From: a candidate division FCPU426 bacterium
GTDB lineage: Bacteria; Oederibacteriota; Muellerivitia; Muellerivitales; DAHXKG01
NCBI GenBank assembly: GCA_027366525.1
Contig: DAHXKG010000006.1
Location: 105,017 to 169,016 of the forward strand
Direction: 5' to 3'
Length of the DNA stretch: 64,000 nucleotides
Both the position numbers and the translations under genes were made by a program. Each line of letters starts with the position of its first letter. Within the stretch, counting starts at the first letter, position 1. This document shows positions 1 through 9,064 of this stretch, in pieces. A model generated the notes under the pieces. That model was not told where the DNA came from and made no database searches. It worked only from the letters and a program-made list of their open reading frames with translations.

Positions 1-1
1 T

Positions 2-946
2 GCTGAAATTGCGGCAGTTCCGTTTCCGCGACGGAAAATCATAAAATGGATCTCGTTCCCCATTTATTTTTTGATGAGTATTCAACGTGCATGGAAGATT
101 TTTAAAAAATTTAATCCTGATGCTGTTTTTTCCACAGGCGGATATGTGTCAGCACCGGCGGCATTAGTGGCAGTTTTAAAGAGGATTCCTTTGGCGATTT
201 TTGAGCCCAACGTTGTGCCAGGATTAACTACCCGATTTTTTCAATTTTTTTCAAGAAAAATTTTTGTGGGTTTTGAAGAAACCATGAAATGGTTTTCAAA
301 AAAGAAGACCAGTTGGAATGGAATACCTATTCGGCAAGAAATTTTAAATTTCTCGAAAGCCAAAGCGATTAAAACATTCAATTTGCAGCCTAACGTTCCT
401 GTTTTGTTAGTATTGGGAGGAAGTCAAGGTGCCAGAAATTTAAATCACGCGGCAGTACAAGCAATTCAATTTATGGACCAGGGGGATCATGCCTTACAAG
501 TTATTTTTATGACAGGACGATCGGAGTTTCAAATGCGAATGGATCAGCTTGAGAAATGTTCCATAAAGGTCATGGCTCGAATGTTTATTCAAAATATTCA
601 GGATGCTTATGCGGTAGCGGATTTAGTTATATCCCGCGCTGGTGCACTGACTTGTGGAGAAATATTGGTTTCTCAAGTTCCGTCAATCTTGATTCCCTAT
701 CCGTATGCATCTAATCATCAAGAAAAAAATGCCCGGGCATTAGAAAAAATGGGGGCTTCTGTTGTTATATTGGAAAAAAACTTAAATGGAGAAGAACTCG
801 CAAAAAATATTCTCGGGATTTTAAGTAATTCCGATTGTCAAAATAAAATGAAACAAGCTGCACGACTTGGAGCAAAGCGTGATGCAGGTATGCGAATTGC
901 GGAATCCATTTTGCAGTTGACTAAAAACAAGAGGAAAATTGCATGA
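2..946 (+). CDS. murG: MurG, lipid II-forming GlcNAc transferase (5' end outside window)
   Basis: Transfers GlcNAc from UDP-GlcNAc to lipid I at the inner face of the cytoplasmic membrane, giving lipid II. The frame is open from base 2, so the gene enters from the left. About 314 residues are visible and roughly the first 50 or so, including the N-terminal glycine-rich loop, are missing. Visible hallmarks are the FSTGGYVS segment, the GGSQGAR loop that opens the C-terminal Rossmann domain (near base 416), and the SRAGA..T..E segment followed by IPYPYASNHQEKNA, the UDP-GlcNAc binding region. Internal TTG/ATG codons at 71-76 are not the true start because MurG-like sequence continues upstream of them. 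The stop overlaps the murC start (ATGA), so the two genes are translationally coupled in the dcw cluster. Confidence 0.96.
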   Translation, partial: AEIAAVPFPRRKIIKWISFPIYFLMSIQRAWKIFKKFNPDAVFSTGGYVSAPAALVAVLKRIPLAIFEPNVVPGLTTRFFQFFSRKIFVGFEETMKWFSKKKTSWNGIPIRQEILNFSKAKAIKTFNLQPNVPVLLVLGGSQGARNLNHAAVQAIQFMDQGDHALQVIFMTGRSEFQMRMDQLEKCSIKVMARMFIQNIQDAYAVADLVISRAGALTCGEILVSQVPSILIPYPYASNHQEKNARALEKMGASVVILEKNLNGEELAKNILGILSNSDCQNKMKQAARLGAKRDAGMRIAESILQLTKNKRKIA

Positions 947-2364
947 GACGCTCTACTAGTAGCACATTGGAAAAATTTTTCCCGCATTGGGATAAGTGCA
1001 ATCACATTCATCTAGTAGGAGTGGGTGGTGCAGGGATGAGTTCTCTCGCTTTGATTTTGCTGAATCATGGGTATATGGTTTCTGGATCGGATTTGAATGC
1101 TTCACCCAATACAGAAATGCTTTCGGAAAAAGGGGTTCGAATTTTCATTGGCCATCATCCTACTCATATTCACAATGCTCACATAGTTGTTTATTCAGCT
1201 GCAGTACCACATGAAAATTCAGAATTGAATGAAGCAATTCGACGCGAGATACCTATAATTTCAAGAATTGATATGATTGCAGAAATTATGAAGCGAAAAT
1301 ATGGAATTTCAGTTTCTGGAACGCATGGAAAAACTACAACGACTTCAATGATTGGAACAATTTTAGAGGATGCCCAGCTTTCTTCCACACTTCTAGTAGG
1401 GGGAAAGTTAAGATCAGCTGGTTTGATAGATCATCGTTCACCTGATTACGTAGTTGCTGAAGCGTGTGAGGCATTTGGCGATTTTCTACATCTGCCGTCC
1501 ATTATTACAATTATTACAAATATTGACGATGATCATCTTGATTACTATAAATCCTTAACGGCTATTCAAAAAGCGTTTATTCAATTTGCAAATCAGGTTC
1601 CATTCTATGGGCAATGTATTTTATGTTTGGATGATCGTTCTGTACGAGAAATCCTTCCCAAGATACAGGTTCCAACCGTCACCTATGGTGTTCACGCGAC
1701 ATCGGATATTTTAGCGAAAAATGTTGAACTGAAGGCTTTGGGATCTGAATTTGATGTGTATTATCAAAAATCAAAACTAGGTCATATTCAATTAAATGTA
1801 CCTGGGTTATTTAATGTTCAAAATGCTTTAGCGTCTATTGGGGTTGCAATTAAGTTGAACCTTAAATTTGCAAGGGTTCAACGTGCATTAAAAAAATTTA
1901 GCGGAGTTGAACGTCGATTTCAAATATTGGGTATGTTTCAGGGAGCTCCGGTGATTGATGATTATGCTCATCATCCAACAGCCATTGTCGCAACACTCCA
2001 AGCCGCTAAAAAATTTTCTGGGAATCGTAAAATTATTTGTGTGTTCCAACCGCATTTATTTTCTCGAACCTATCTTTTGAGAAATAAATTTTCGAAAGCA
2101 TTTTTGAATGCAGATGAAGTAATTCTTCTTCCAATTTATGCTTCCCGAGAGAGCCCATCCAATCGCATAAGCTCAACTATTCTCATGAGTGGTATCCGTC
2201 GATCGGGACAATCAAAGGTAGAACTTTTTGAAAATTTTTTAGAAGTGCAAAAGTATCTTACTTCAAGAATTACACACAATCATGTTTTAGTTTTAATCGG
2301 GGCTGGCGATATATGGAAATTAGGAAAAAGCTTAATTGAAGCGCATGGGGAGCATCGGTCGTGA
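943..2364 (+). CDS. murC: MurC, UDP-N-acetylmuramate--L-alanine ligase
   Basis: ATP-dependent ligase adding L-alanine to UDP-MurNAc, the first step of stem-peptide assembly in the cytoplasm. The 473 residues match the usual length. Visible motifs are the N-terminal Rossmann-like HLVGVGGAGMSSLA segment, the P-loop GTHGKTTTTS near residue 125, the TNIDDDHLDYY segment in the central domain, and the C-terminal IDDYAHHPTAI segment that identifies MurC among the Mur ligases. The start ATG overlaps the murG stop by 4 bases, and the end overlaps the GTG start of murB. It lies second in the murG-murC-murB-ddl-ftsQ-ftsA-ftsZ run. Confidence 0.97.
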   Translation: MRRSTSSTLEKFFPHWDKCNHIHLVGVGGAGMSSLALILLNHGYMVSGSDLNASPNTEMLSEKGVRIFIGHHPTHIHNAHIVVYSAAVPHENSELNEAIRREIPIISRIDMIAEIMKRKYGISVSGTHGKTTTTSMIGTILEDAQLSSTLLVGGKLRSAGLIDHRSPDYVVAEACEAFGDFLHLPSIITIITNIDDDHLDYYKSLTAIQKAFIQFANQVPFYGQCILCLDDRSVREILPKIQVPTVTYGVHATSDILAKNVELKALGSEFDVYYQKSKLGHIQLNVPGLFNVQNALASIGVAIKLNLKFARVQRALKKFSGVERRFQILGMFQGAPVIDDYAHHPTAIVATLQAAKKFSGNRKIICVFQPHLFSRTYLLRNKFSKAFLNADEVILLPIYASRESPSNRISSTILMSGIRRSGQSKVELFENFLEVQKYLTSRITHNHVLVLIGAGDIWKLGKSLIEAHGEHRS

Positions 2365-3350
2365 AAAAACGATTAAACGAATTAATAAAAACATCCTTAT
2401 TTAAAGATTTAAAATCCAGTTTCCATGGATGGATTGCTTGGAATCAAAATATTGCACCTTATACAAGTTATTGTTTAGGAGGAAAAGTTCAAGGTGTGAT
2501 CGAACCACGAAGCTTGACGGACACACAACGGCTTATGCAACAATTGTCACAGGAAAAAATCCCTTATTTGATTTTGGGGGGAGGAAGCAATGTATTATTT
2601 TCAGATCAAGGATTTCAAGGGATCGTGATTCGCTTGGGAAAAAACTTTGAGTGGATCAAGATTGAAAAGAATCGAATGCAGATTGGAGCGGGAACCAAGC
2701 TAGTTAAAGTTATGAATCAGGCCTGTAAAAACAAGTTGGGAGGATTTGAATTTTTTGCGGGTATTCCGGGGACGATCGGTGGTGCCGTTGTTGGTAATGC
2801 AGGAGCACGTGAAAAATGGATAGGCAAGGTTGTTTCTGAATTAAAAATTATTTCGGGCAAAGGTGAACTTCAGCAGTTGGATGCTTGTCAATATCACTAT
2901 GGATATCGCACATCCAGTTTGAAATATTCTGGAAATTTACTAGTAGAAGTTCAATTGGATGCTCAATTTGAAGAAAAATTGGTTATTGAAAAAAAAATAC
3001 GTGAATATTTGGAGGAGCGAAAAAGAAAACAACCCCGCAATGAAAAAAATGCAGGAAGTGTTTTTAAAAATCCGCCTGGCGATTATGCCGCAAGGTTGAT
3101 TGAATTGGTGGGATTAAAGGGAATGAAACATGGGGGTGCACAAATTAGTCCAGTGCATTCTAATTTCATTGTTAATCAAGGTCGAGCTAAATCCATGGAT
3201 GTTGTTTGTTTGATGCGCTTGATTCAGAAAAAAGTTTTTAAAAAATTTGGAGTTCAACTTGAACCAGAAATCATTCCAATGGGAGATTGGAATTGGGAGG
3301 ATATTAAAGATATATGGTGGAAGAATTATGACCATTCGTCAACAACTTAA
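2361..3350 (+). CDS. murB: MurB, UDP-N-acetylenolpyruvoylglucosamine reductase
   Basis: FAD- and NADPH-dependent reductase giving UDP-MurNAc, the substrate of MurC. The protein has 329 residues. FAD-binding motifs LGGGSNVLFSDQGF and AGIPGTIGGAVVGNAGA are present, followed by YGYRTSSLKYSG and the catalytic serine segment NAGSVFKNP. The C-terminal LEPEI carries the expected catalytic glutamate. The start is GTG at 2361, overlapping the murC stop (GTGA), which fixes it well. The 3' end overlaps the ddl start by 23 bases. Confidence 0.97.
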   Translation: MKKRLNELIKTSLFKDLKSSFHGWIAWNQNIAPYTSYCLGGKVQGVIEPRSLTDTQRLMQQLSQEKIPYLILGGGSNVLFSDQGFQGIVIRLGKNFEWIKIEKNRMQIGAGTKLVKVMNQACKNKLGGFEFFAGIPGTIGGAVVGNAGAREKWIGKVVSELKIISGKGELQQLDACQYHYGYRTSSLKYSGNLLVEVQLDAQFEEKLVIEKKIREYLEERKRKQPRNEKNAGSVFKNPPGDYAARLIELVGLKGMKHGGAQISPVHSNFIVNQGRAKSMDVVCLMRLIQKKVFKKFGVQLEPEIIPMGDWNWEDIKDIWWKNYDHSSTT

Positions 3351-4326
3351 AAATAATCGCATAGGAGTTTTTATGGGGGGGTGGAGTCCTGAGCGAAATA
3401 TTTCTATTCAATCGGGTACCAATGTTTTGAATCAATTGCAACAAATTGGATTTAAAACCATTCCGGTTATTTTAAATAATTTGGATCGGCAAGAGAAAAA
3501 ATTACGATCTAGGATTCAAAAATTAAATTTGGATTTTGCATTTATCGTTTTGCATGGTGGATATGGAGAAAATGGAGGAATTCAAAACCTATTGAAAACG
3601 ATGAATATCCCTTTTTCAGGATCGCCTGCTTTGGCATGCTCGTTGGCCATGAATAAAGCCTTTTCGAAGCTAATTTTTGATTCAATTCAGATTCCGACGG
3701 CTCCATGGATTGCGTTGAATCGAAAGCATCGTTTAAAACATGGAATTAAAGCAGTGTTTGAAAAATTTTCACTACCGGTTGTAGTGAAACCGGTGGATTT
3801 GGGTTCTGCTATTGGCGTAACGATTGTCAAACATATTCAACAGCTACAATTGGCAGTCAGAAACGCTTTTAAATATAGTCCATGGATTCTAATTGAAAAA
3901 TACATTTCAGGGAAAGAGATAACGGTGGGTGTGCTTGGTGAAAAAACATTACCTATCATTGAAATTATTCCCCAGAATGAATTTTATGATTATGACGCTA
4001 AATATACTCCTGGAAAATCTTTCCATCGACCAGCTCAAATTTCCGCTCAGCAATGGAAAAGATCACAAGAACTATCGATTCAAGCGGGGAAAGCACTAGG
4101 CTGTTTGGGATATTACCGCGTCGATATGATTTGTCCACAAGTGGGTGAACCGCAAGTTCTGGAAGTTAATACAGTTCCGGGTTTTACTAAAACAAGTTTA
4201 TTTCCAGAAGCAGCAAAAGCGGCCGGCTATTCCAGTAAGAAACTTTTGAACAAAATTATTCAATTGGGCATTCAATTTAATGGAAAAGTTAATGTTAACC
4301 ATAAAGGAAGTCGGTATGTATTATAA
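3328..4326 (+). CDS. ddl: D-alanine--D-alanine ligase
   Basis: ATP-grasp ligase that makes D-Ala-D-Ala for the pentapeptide. The chosen start, ATG 3328, is preceded by a purine-rich GGTGGAAG stretch and gives 332 residues. An upstream in-frame ATG at 3247 lies deep in murB and would add a 27-residue tail not expected in the family. Motifs are VLHGGYGENGGIQ in the N-terminal domain, KPVDLGSAIGV (ATP-grasp loop), EKYISGKEITVGV, the FYDYDAKYTPG omega-loop region and LEVNTVPGFTKTSL with metal-binding acidic residues. The end overlaps ftsQ by 11 bases. Confidence 0.96.
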   Translation: MTIRQQLKNNRIGVFMGGWSPERNISIQSGTNVLNQLQQIGFKTIPVILNNLDRQEKKLRSRIQKLNLDFAFIVLHGGYGENGGIQNLLKTMNIPFSGSPALACSLAMNKAFSKLIFDSIQIPTAPWIALNRKHRLKHGIKAVFEKFSLPVVVKPVDLGSAIGVTIVKHIQQLQLAVRNAFKYSPWILIEKYISGKEITVGVLGEKTLPIIEIIPQNEFYDYDAKYTPGKSFHRPAQISAQQWKRSQELSIQAGKALGCLGYYRVDMICPQVGEPQVLEVNTVPGFTKTSLFPEAAKAAGYSSKKLLNKIIQLGIQFNGKVNVNHKGSRYVL

Positions 4327-5299
4327 AGGAACTAGATTATCTTCGACATCCGAAGATCGGTTTAAAAAAAATTATTTTAACATTAATTTAATTTTTGGAA
4401 GATCAGCTGGGATTTTTTCGCGATTATTTCAGAGACGGAAAAAAACACAAGCATGGAATATTCGAGAACGGGATCGTTTTCAAAATAGAAATACACAGCA
4501 ATCTGTTTTGAATTTTAAATTTTCCAATGCAAAAGTTAACGAACCTATTTTATTTCATTTGAAAAACCAGAAAAGGTTTATGCAATGGGCAATGGGCGGC
4601 TTTGTTTTAGTGGTCATGTTATTGGTGTACCATTATGGATTGAAAGATATTCAGGATTTGCCTTTGTTTAAATTAAAACAAATATCGATTCAGGGAATTC
4701 ATTTTGTGACAAAATCCCGTATTTTAAAATCGCTAGATGTTTCTAATAACGAAAATATGTTTAAATTAAATTTATTTAAAATTCAACATGATTTAAAGAA
4801 AATAGTATGGATTAAAAATGTATTGGTGGAACGTCGTCTTCCTAACACGTTGGTCATTTCTGTTAAAGAACGGCATCCTTTGGCTGTTATTAATGGAAGT
4901 ATGGTTTGTAGTGTTGATAAAAGCGGTCGTATTCTGGGGCCTTCCACAGCATTAGTGAATAATCATTTGCCTCAAATTGAAGGCGTTGCAGTTCCTGTTA
5001 GTGCAATTGGAACTAAGCGGTTATCAAAATTGTTGTATCCGGCCATTCATTTTTTGAAATTCATAGATCATGTAAAACCATTGTGGGGTCGGTGTATATC
5101 AAGAATAAGTTTGTTGAATTCCGAAACGTTAAAAGTTGTTTTTGTGGGTGGATTAAAAGTTCTTTTCCCAACGGAAGTTTCCCGATTGGACCTAGAACGA
5201 ATGTCTGTTGTTTTAAATAATTTGAGAAAAAGAAAATTACAGCCCAAGCAATTAGATTTTCGCTTTAACAACATGGTTGTAGTTCAAGTTAGGTCTTAA
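4316..5299 (+). CDS. ftsQ: FtsQ/DivIB-type cell division protein
   Basis: Single-pass divisome protein with a periplasmic POTRA domain that links early and late division proteins. Start ATG 4316 is preceded by AAAGGAAG; an in-frame ATG further upstream (4280) lies inside ddl. The 327-residue product has a long basic cytoplasmic N-terminus of about 90 residues, a hydrophobic segment (MGGFVLVVMLLVYHYG), then a POTRA-like domain beginning ISIQGIHFVTKSRIL and a typical segment LPNTLVISVKERHPLAVI. The identification rests on this architecture plus position between ddl and ftsA, since FtsQ diverges strongly in sequence. Confidence 0.9.
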   Translation: MYYKGTRLSSTSEDRFKKNYFNINLIFGRSAGIFSRLFQRRKKTQAWNIRERDRFQNRNTQQSVLNFKFSNAKVNEPILFHLKNQKRFMQWAMGGFVLVVMLLVYHYGLKDIQDLPLFKLKQISIQGIHFVTKSRILKSLDVSNNENMFKLNLFKIQHDLKKIVWIKNVLVERRLPNTLVISVKERHPLAVINGSMVCSVDKSGRILGPSTALVNNHLPQIEGVAVPVSAIGTKRLSKLLYPAIHFLKFIDHVKPLWGRCISRISLLNSETLKVVFVGGLKVLFPTEVSRLDLERMSVVLNNLRKRKLQPKQLDFRFNNMVVVQVRS

Positions 5300-5327
5300 A
5301 AATGTGGTTAATTAGGAGGTGAGACGC

Positions 5328-6572
5328 ATGGGAAAAGAAATAAAAGAAGATGTGGTGGTAGGATTGGATTTAGGAACAACTAAAGTTTGTGCCATCATTG
5401 GAGAAATGGACAATGAAGGGCAGGTTCAAATTATTGGCGTTGGAACTACTCCTTCAACTGGATTGAAAAAGGGATCGGTCGTTAATATTGAGCAAACCGT
5501 ATCGGCCATTAAAAAAGCAGTCCAGGATGCAGAACGGATGGCGGGAGTTGATATTCAATCAGTATGTGTGGGGGTGGCGGGAGGACATATTAAAGGGTTG
5601 AATAGTCGTGGGGTAATTGCTGTTGCAAGACGCGATAAAGAAATCACCGATATTGATCAGGCAAGAGTTATTGAAGCGGCTCAAGCAATTGCGATTCCAT
5701 TGGATCGAGAAATTATTCATGTTATTCCACAAGAATATATTGTGGATGATCAAGATGGGATAAAAAATCCTGTTGGCATGTCCGGGGTCCGTCTGGAAGC
5801 AGAAGTTCATGTTGTTACAGGAGCGGTAACGAGCGTTCAAAATATTATTCGAAGTGTGGAACGATCGGGACTAAGAGTATCCGATATTGTTCTTCAGCCA
5901 CTTGCGTCGGCGGAAGCAGTACTATCGGAGGATGAAAAAGAATTAGGGGTTGTTTTAATTGACATTGGAGGAGGAACAACCGATATTGCTGTTTTTATTA
6001 ATGGGTCATTGTGGCACACCAGCATTATTACTTTAGGTGGAACCATGGTGACCAATGATGTGGCAGTCGGGTTGCGCACTCCAAATACGGAAGCTGAAAA
6101 TATTAAAATACAGTATGGCTGTGCCCGAACTATTCTGGTCAAAGAAGAAGAGGAGATAACTGTTCCTGGAGTTGGAGGACGTGCGGATCGACGAATGCCT
6201 CGAAGAGTTCTTTCGGAAATTATTGAACCACGTATGGAAGAAATTTTTGAATTGGTTCTAGAGGAGCTCAAAAAATTTGGATTCGAGGATCGAATTCCTG
6301 CAGGAGCAGTAATTACAGGCGGGGCGTCTCTAATGGAAGGCGTTGCCGACATTGCTGAAAAAGTACTTCAGTTGTCAGTAAGAATTGGGTCTCCTAAACG
6401 CATTGGAGGAGTATCTGATGTAATTTCGAATCCAAGTTATTCGACGGCTGTTGGATTGGTTTTTACCGCTATGAAAAAAACAACAGCTGGTGTTAAAGGG
6501 TCCAATGTCAGTGATAAAAATAAAAAAGGAATATTAAGCAAAATGAAAAGTTGGTTTGGAGATTCTTTTTAA
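5328..6572 (+). CDS. ftsA: FtsA, actin-like cell division protein
   Basis: Actin-fold ATPase that tethers FtsZ filaments to the membrane. The start ATG 5328 has a strong ribosome binding site, AGGAGGTGAG at 5314-5323; the in-frame GTG at 5319 lies inside that site and is rejected. The product is 414 residues. Motifs are GLDLGTTKVCAIIGE (phosphate 1), VLIDIGGGTTDIAVF (phosphate 2) and VITGGASLMEG (adenosine). A short C-terminal amphipathic tail ending KMKSWFGDSF fits the membrane-targeting helix. It is followed by about 160 bp before ftsZ, the largest gap in this cluster. Confidence 0.97.
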   Translation: MGKEIKEDVVVGLDLGTTKVCAIIGEMDNEGQVQIIGVGTTPSTGLKKGSVVNIEQTVSAIKKAVQDAERMAGVDIQSVCVGVAGGHIKGLNSRGVIAVARRDKEITDIDQARVIEAAQAIAIPLDREIIHVIPQEYIVDDQDGIKNPVGMSGVRLEAEVHVVTGAVTSVQNIIRSVERSGLRVSDIVLQPLASAEAVLSEDEKELGVVLIDIGGGTTDIAVFINGSLWHTSIITLGGTMVTNDVAVGLRTPNTEAENIKIQYGCARTILVKEEEEITVPGVGGRADRRMPRRVLSEIIEPRMEEIFELVLEELKKFGFEDRIPAGAVITGGASLMEGVADIAEKVLQLSVRIGSPKRIGGVSDVISNPSYSTAVGLVFTAMKKTTAGVKGSNVSDKNKKGILSKMKSWFGDSF

Positions 6573-6611
6573 TTTTAAGAATCAATATTGCAGTCTCTTG
6601 AAATTATGCGT

Positions 6612-6692
6612 GTGAATTATAGGAAAGGATCTTGGATGTACAGAAGTTGAAATAAAGGAATTTGGATTTGAAAATTTGTTGGTGAATTATAG
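6612..6692 (+). repeat. Short direct repeat in the ftsA-ftsZ spacer
   Basis: The 11-mer GTGAATTATAG occurs at 6612-6622 and again at 6682-6692 in the spacer before ftsZ. Both copies contain a TTATAG element that resembles part of a -10 box, but no well-spaced -35 hexamer is evident. It may be regulatory or may be chance in AT-rich DNA. Confidence 0.3.
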
Positions 6693-6734
6693 TCGAGCAG
6701 TTGTTGAAAATGAAATAACTTTAAGGAGATGATC

Positions 6735-7895
6735 ATGATTGAATTTAATGAAGATGAAGTTCAACAGTATGTTGCCCAATTAAAAGTTATCGGTGTTGGT
6801 GGAGGTGGCTGCAATGCCATTAATCGAATGGTTACTGCTGGAATTCAAGGCGTGGAATTTATAGCGGCCAATACGGATTATAAATCATTGAAAAAAAGCT
6901 TAGCTCCTAAAAAAATTCAATTAGGGAAAAACTTAACTAAAGGGTTAGGTTCAGGAGGAGAACCGCCTGTGGGTCGTCAAGCGGCTATTGAATCAACAGA
7001 AGAAATCGAAAAAAATTTAGCTGGAGCAGATATGCTATTTATTGCTGCCGGCATGGGTGGCGGAACTGGAACTGGAGCAGCTCCAGTCATAGCTGAAATT
7101 TCAAAAAAATTAGGGATTCTCACTGTTGGGATGATTACTCGTCCGTTTGGGTGGGAAGGACCAGTACGATCACAACGTGCGGAAGAAGGGCTTCAATTAC
7201 TTTACCCACATTTAGATGCGATTATAACGATTCCGAATGATCGTTTGAATACGGCTATTGATCAAAACACGGAATTTGATACGGTTATGCTTCGAGTTGA
7301 TGAAATTTTATTGCATGCGATTCAAGGCATTACTGGTATTATTCATTCAGAAGGATATATCAATCGAGATTTTGCAGATGTGAAACGAGTATTAACGTCA
7401 CGCGGAAAAGTTTTGATGGGAGCTGGGTATGGAACTGGGGAAGATCGCGCTTTGAAAGCTGTTCAACAAGCAGTGAATAGTCCACTGCTAGAAGATGTTG
7501 ATATTGCGAATTCTTCAATCGTGCTGGTGCAAGTGACGCATGGCCAAAATTTCGAGTACAATGAATATACTCAAATTTATGGGTTTCTTGAAAAAGCGGC
7601 TCGTCCTGGAGCCGAAATTATTCCTGGAACCGTACCGGATTCGAATTTAAAGGAAGGTGTTCGGGTAACTATTATTGCAGCTGGATTCGAAAAGAAGATT
7701 GATTCGATGCAGGAAAATGTTCTGGATTTTAAAAATTTTGTGAATCCAACCTTTCAAACGAATAAACCTACTCCAATCAGTGGAAGCTCGGGTGATGAGT
7801 TTGAGGTAAAGTTGGATCGCAAACTTTCGGAAGAAAAATATGAAATTCCAGCATATTTGCGACGAAAATTATATGGTAAATTAACTCAAAATTAA
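6735..7895 (+). CDS. ftsZ: FtsZ, tubulin-like division GTPase
   Basis: GTPase that polymerises into the Z ring. Two ATGs (6729 and 6735) are in frame. The AAGGAG at 6723-6728 abuts the first, so the second, six bases downstream, is preferred, giving 386 residues. Motifs are VGGGGCNAINRM at the N-terminus, the tubulin signature GGGTGTGAAPVIA, and NTDYKSL. The tail carries the conserved C-terminal peptide YEIPAYLRRKL that binds FtsA and other partners, separated from the core by a short linker. Position after ftsA is canonical. Confidence 0.98.
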   Translation: MIEFNEDEVQQYVAQLKVIGVGGGGCNAINRMVTAGIQGVEFIAANTDYKSLKKSLAPKKIQLGKNLTKGLGSGGEPPVGRQAAIESTEEIEKNLAGADMLFIAAGMGGGTGTGAAPVIAEISKKLGILTVGMITRPFGWEGPVRSQRAEEGLQLLYPHLDAIITIPNDRLNTAIDQNTEFDTVMLRVDEILLHAIQGITGIIHSEGYINRDFADVKRVLTSRGKVLMGAGYGTGEDRALKAVQQAVNSPLLEDVDIANSSIVLVQVTHGQNFEYNEYTQIYGFLEKAARPGAEIIPGTVPDSNLKEGVRVTIIAAGFEKKIDSMQENVLDFKNFVNPTFQTNKPTPISGSSGDEFEVKLDRKLSEEKYEIPAYLRRKLYGKLTQN

Positions 7896-7915
7896 AATTA
7901 TTGTAGGGGAAAAAA

Positions 7916-9055
7916 TTGAAAAATCATTGGAGCAACAAAAAGGTTTTGAAATATAGCTTGTTTATTGTCATAGGAGTAGTTATGTGCAGCAAGAGTTGGG
8001 GGAAAGCAGAACCTTTTCCCGCTCTTTCTGAACATACATCCCCATTGGTCGTTTTATGTTATCACCAATTTGGAAATCAGGATAAAGTCAAGGGAAGAAA
8101 AAATCCTTATAAAATATCCTCAGCAGATTTCTTGTGGCAAATGGAATATATTAAAAACCATGGAATTACTCCAGTTACAATGCAACAAGTCGAAAATTAT
8201 TTTTTAAAAGGAAAAGCCCTTCCTCCACATCCTGTTTTATTAACATTTGATGATGGATATAGGAGTATTTATCTAAAGGCGTATCCAATTTTAAAACGTT
8301 TGCATTTTCCGGGAGTTCTATTCATTTATTCAGATTTTATTCGATATCAAGGACCGCTGTGTTTGAAATACTCGGATATTCGAACCATGATGAAAAATGG
8401 ATTGGTTGTGGAATCCCATTCTAAAAGTCATCCAAATTTTGAAATTGCAAGACGAAAATTGGGTTCTGTCAATTATCCAAAATTTGTAACTGAGCAGGTT
8501 GAAGAACCAATTCATTTTATTTTTAAACATTTTGGAGTGATTCCAAAAGTTTTTGCTTATCCATATGGAATTTATGATCCGGTGATTCTTTCAGCACTTC
8601 AAAAAGCGGGATATAAACTTGGGTTTACTGTAAATTATGGCAACAATGACCGAAGTGTTCCATTATTGATGTTAAAAAGAAACATGGTTACAACTTGGGT
8701 TTCCAAACAAGATTTTGAGCGGTATTTTAAAATGAGAGTATTACATTTAGCAGATTGCTTTCCAATGGATGGGCAAGCAATATATACTCAAGAGCCAACA
8801 ATTTGCATGAAAATCATAAATCCAATTCAAGCCTCGAGTTTGAAATTATTATCAAATACGCGTTCCATTCCATTTCAATATGATTCGATTACAGGTATTT
8901 TGACTTGCGTAATTTCAAGGCCGATGTGGTATGGTGGGCATCAATTAACAGTATTTGCTCGAAATAATCAAAATCAAAAATTGGAGTATAGCTGGTATTT
9001 TCAAATAGTACATCCTGCTAAAACGGTTCCTCAAAATTTAAGATCTAATGAATAA
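7916..9055 (+). CDS. Secreted polysaccharide deacetylase (NodB/CE4 type)
   Basis: Probable metal-dependent N- or O-deacetylase acting on peptidoglycan or another envelope glycan. The start is TTG 7916 behind AGGGGAA, giving 379 residues with a basic N-terminus and a hydrophobic signal segment (LFIVIGVVMCSKSWG). CE4 motifs are present in order: TFDDGY near residue 110 (catalytic and metal-binding Asp), SHSKSHP (the two metal-binding His), and AYPYG. The last ~100 residues form a separate, probably beta-rich domain that I do not recognise. Its location directly after ftsZ and before an amidase suggests a role in wall remodelling during division. The exact substrate cannot be read from sequence. 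Confidence 0.88.
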   Translation: MKNHWSNKKVLKYSLFIVIGVVMCSKSWGKAEPFPALSEHTSPLVVLCYHQFGNQDKVKGRKNPYKISSADFLWQMEYIKNHGITPVTMQQVENYFLKGKALPPHPVLLTFDDGYRSIYLKAYPILKRLHFPGVLFIYSDFIRYQGPLCLKYSDIRTMMKNGLVVESHSKSHPNFEIARRKLGSVNYPKFVTEQVEEPIHFIFKHFGVIPKVFAYPYGIYDPVILSALQKAGYKLGFTVNYGNNDRSVPLLMLKRNMVTTWVSKQDFERYFKMRVLHLADCFPMDGQAIYTQEPTICMKIINPIQASSLKLLSNTRSIPFQYDSITGILTCVISRPMWYGGHQLTVFARNNQNQKLEYSWYFQIVHPAKTVPQNLRSNE

Positions 9056-9064
9056 GAGCTATTT

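Noticed and set aside
3247..3327. N-terminal extension of Ddl
   Set aside because: It lies wholly within murB and adds 27 residues not expected in the family; ATG 3328 is better placed.
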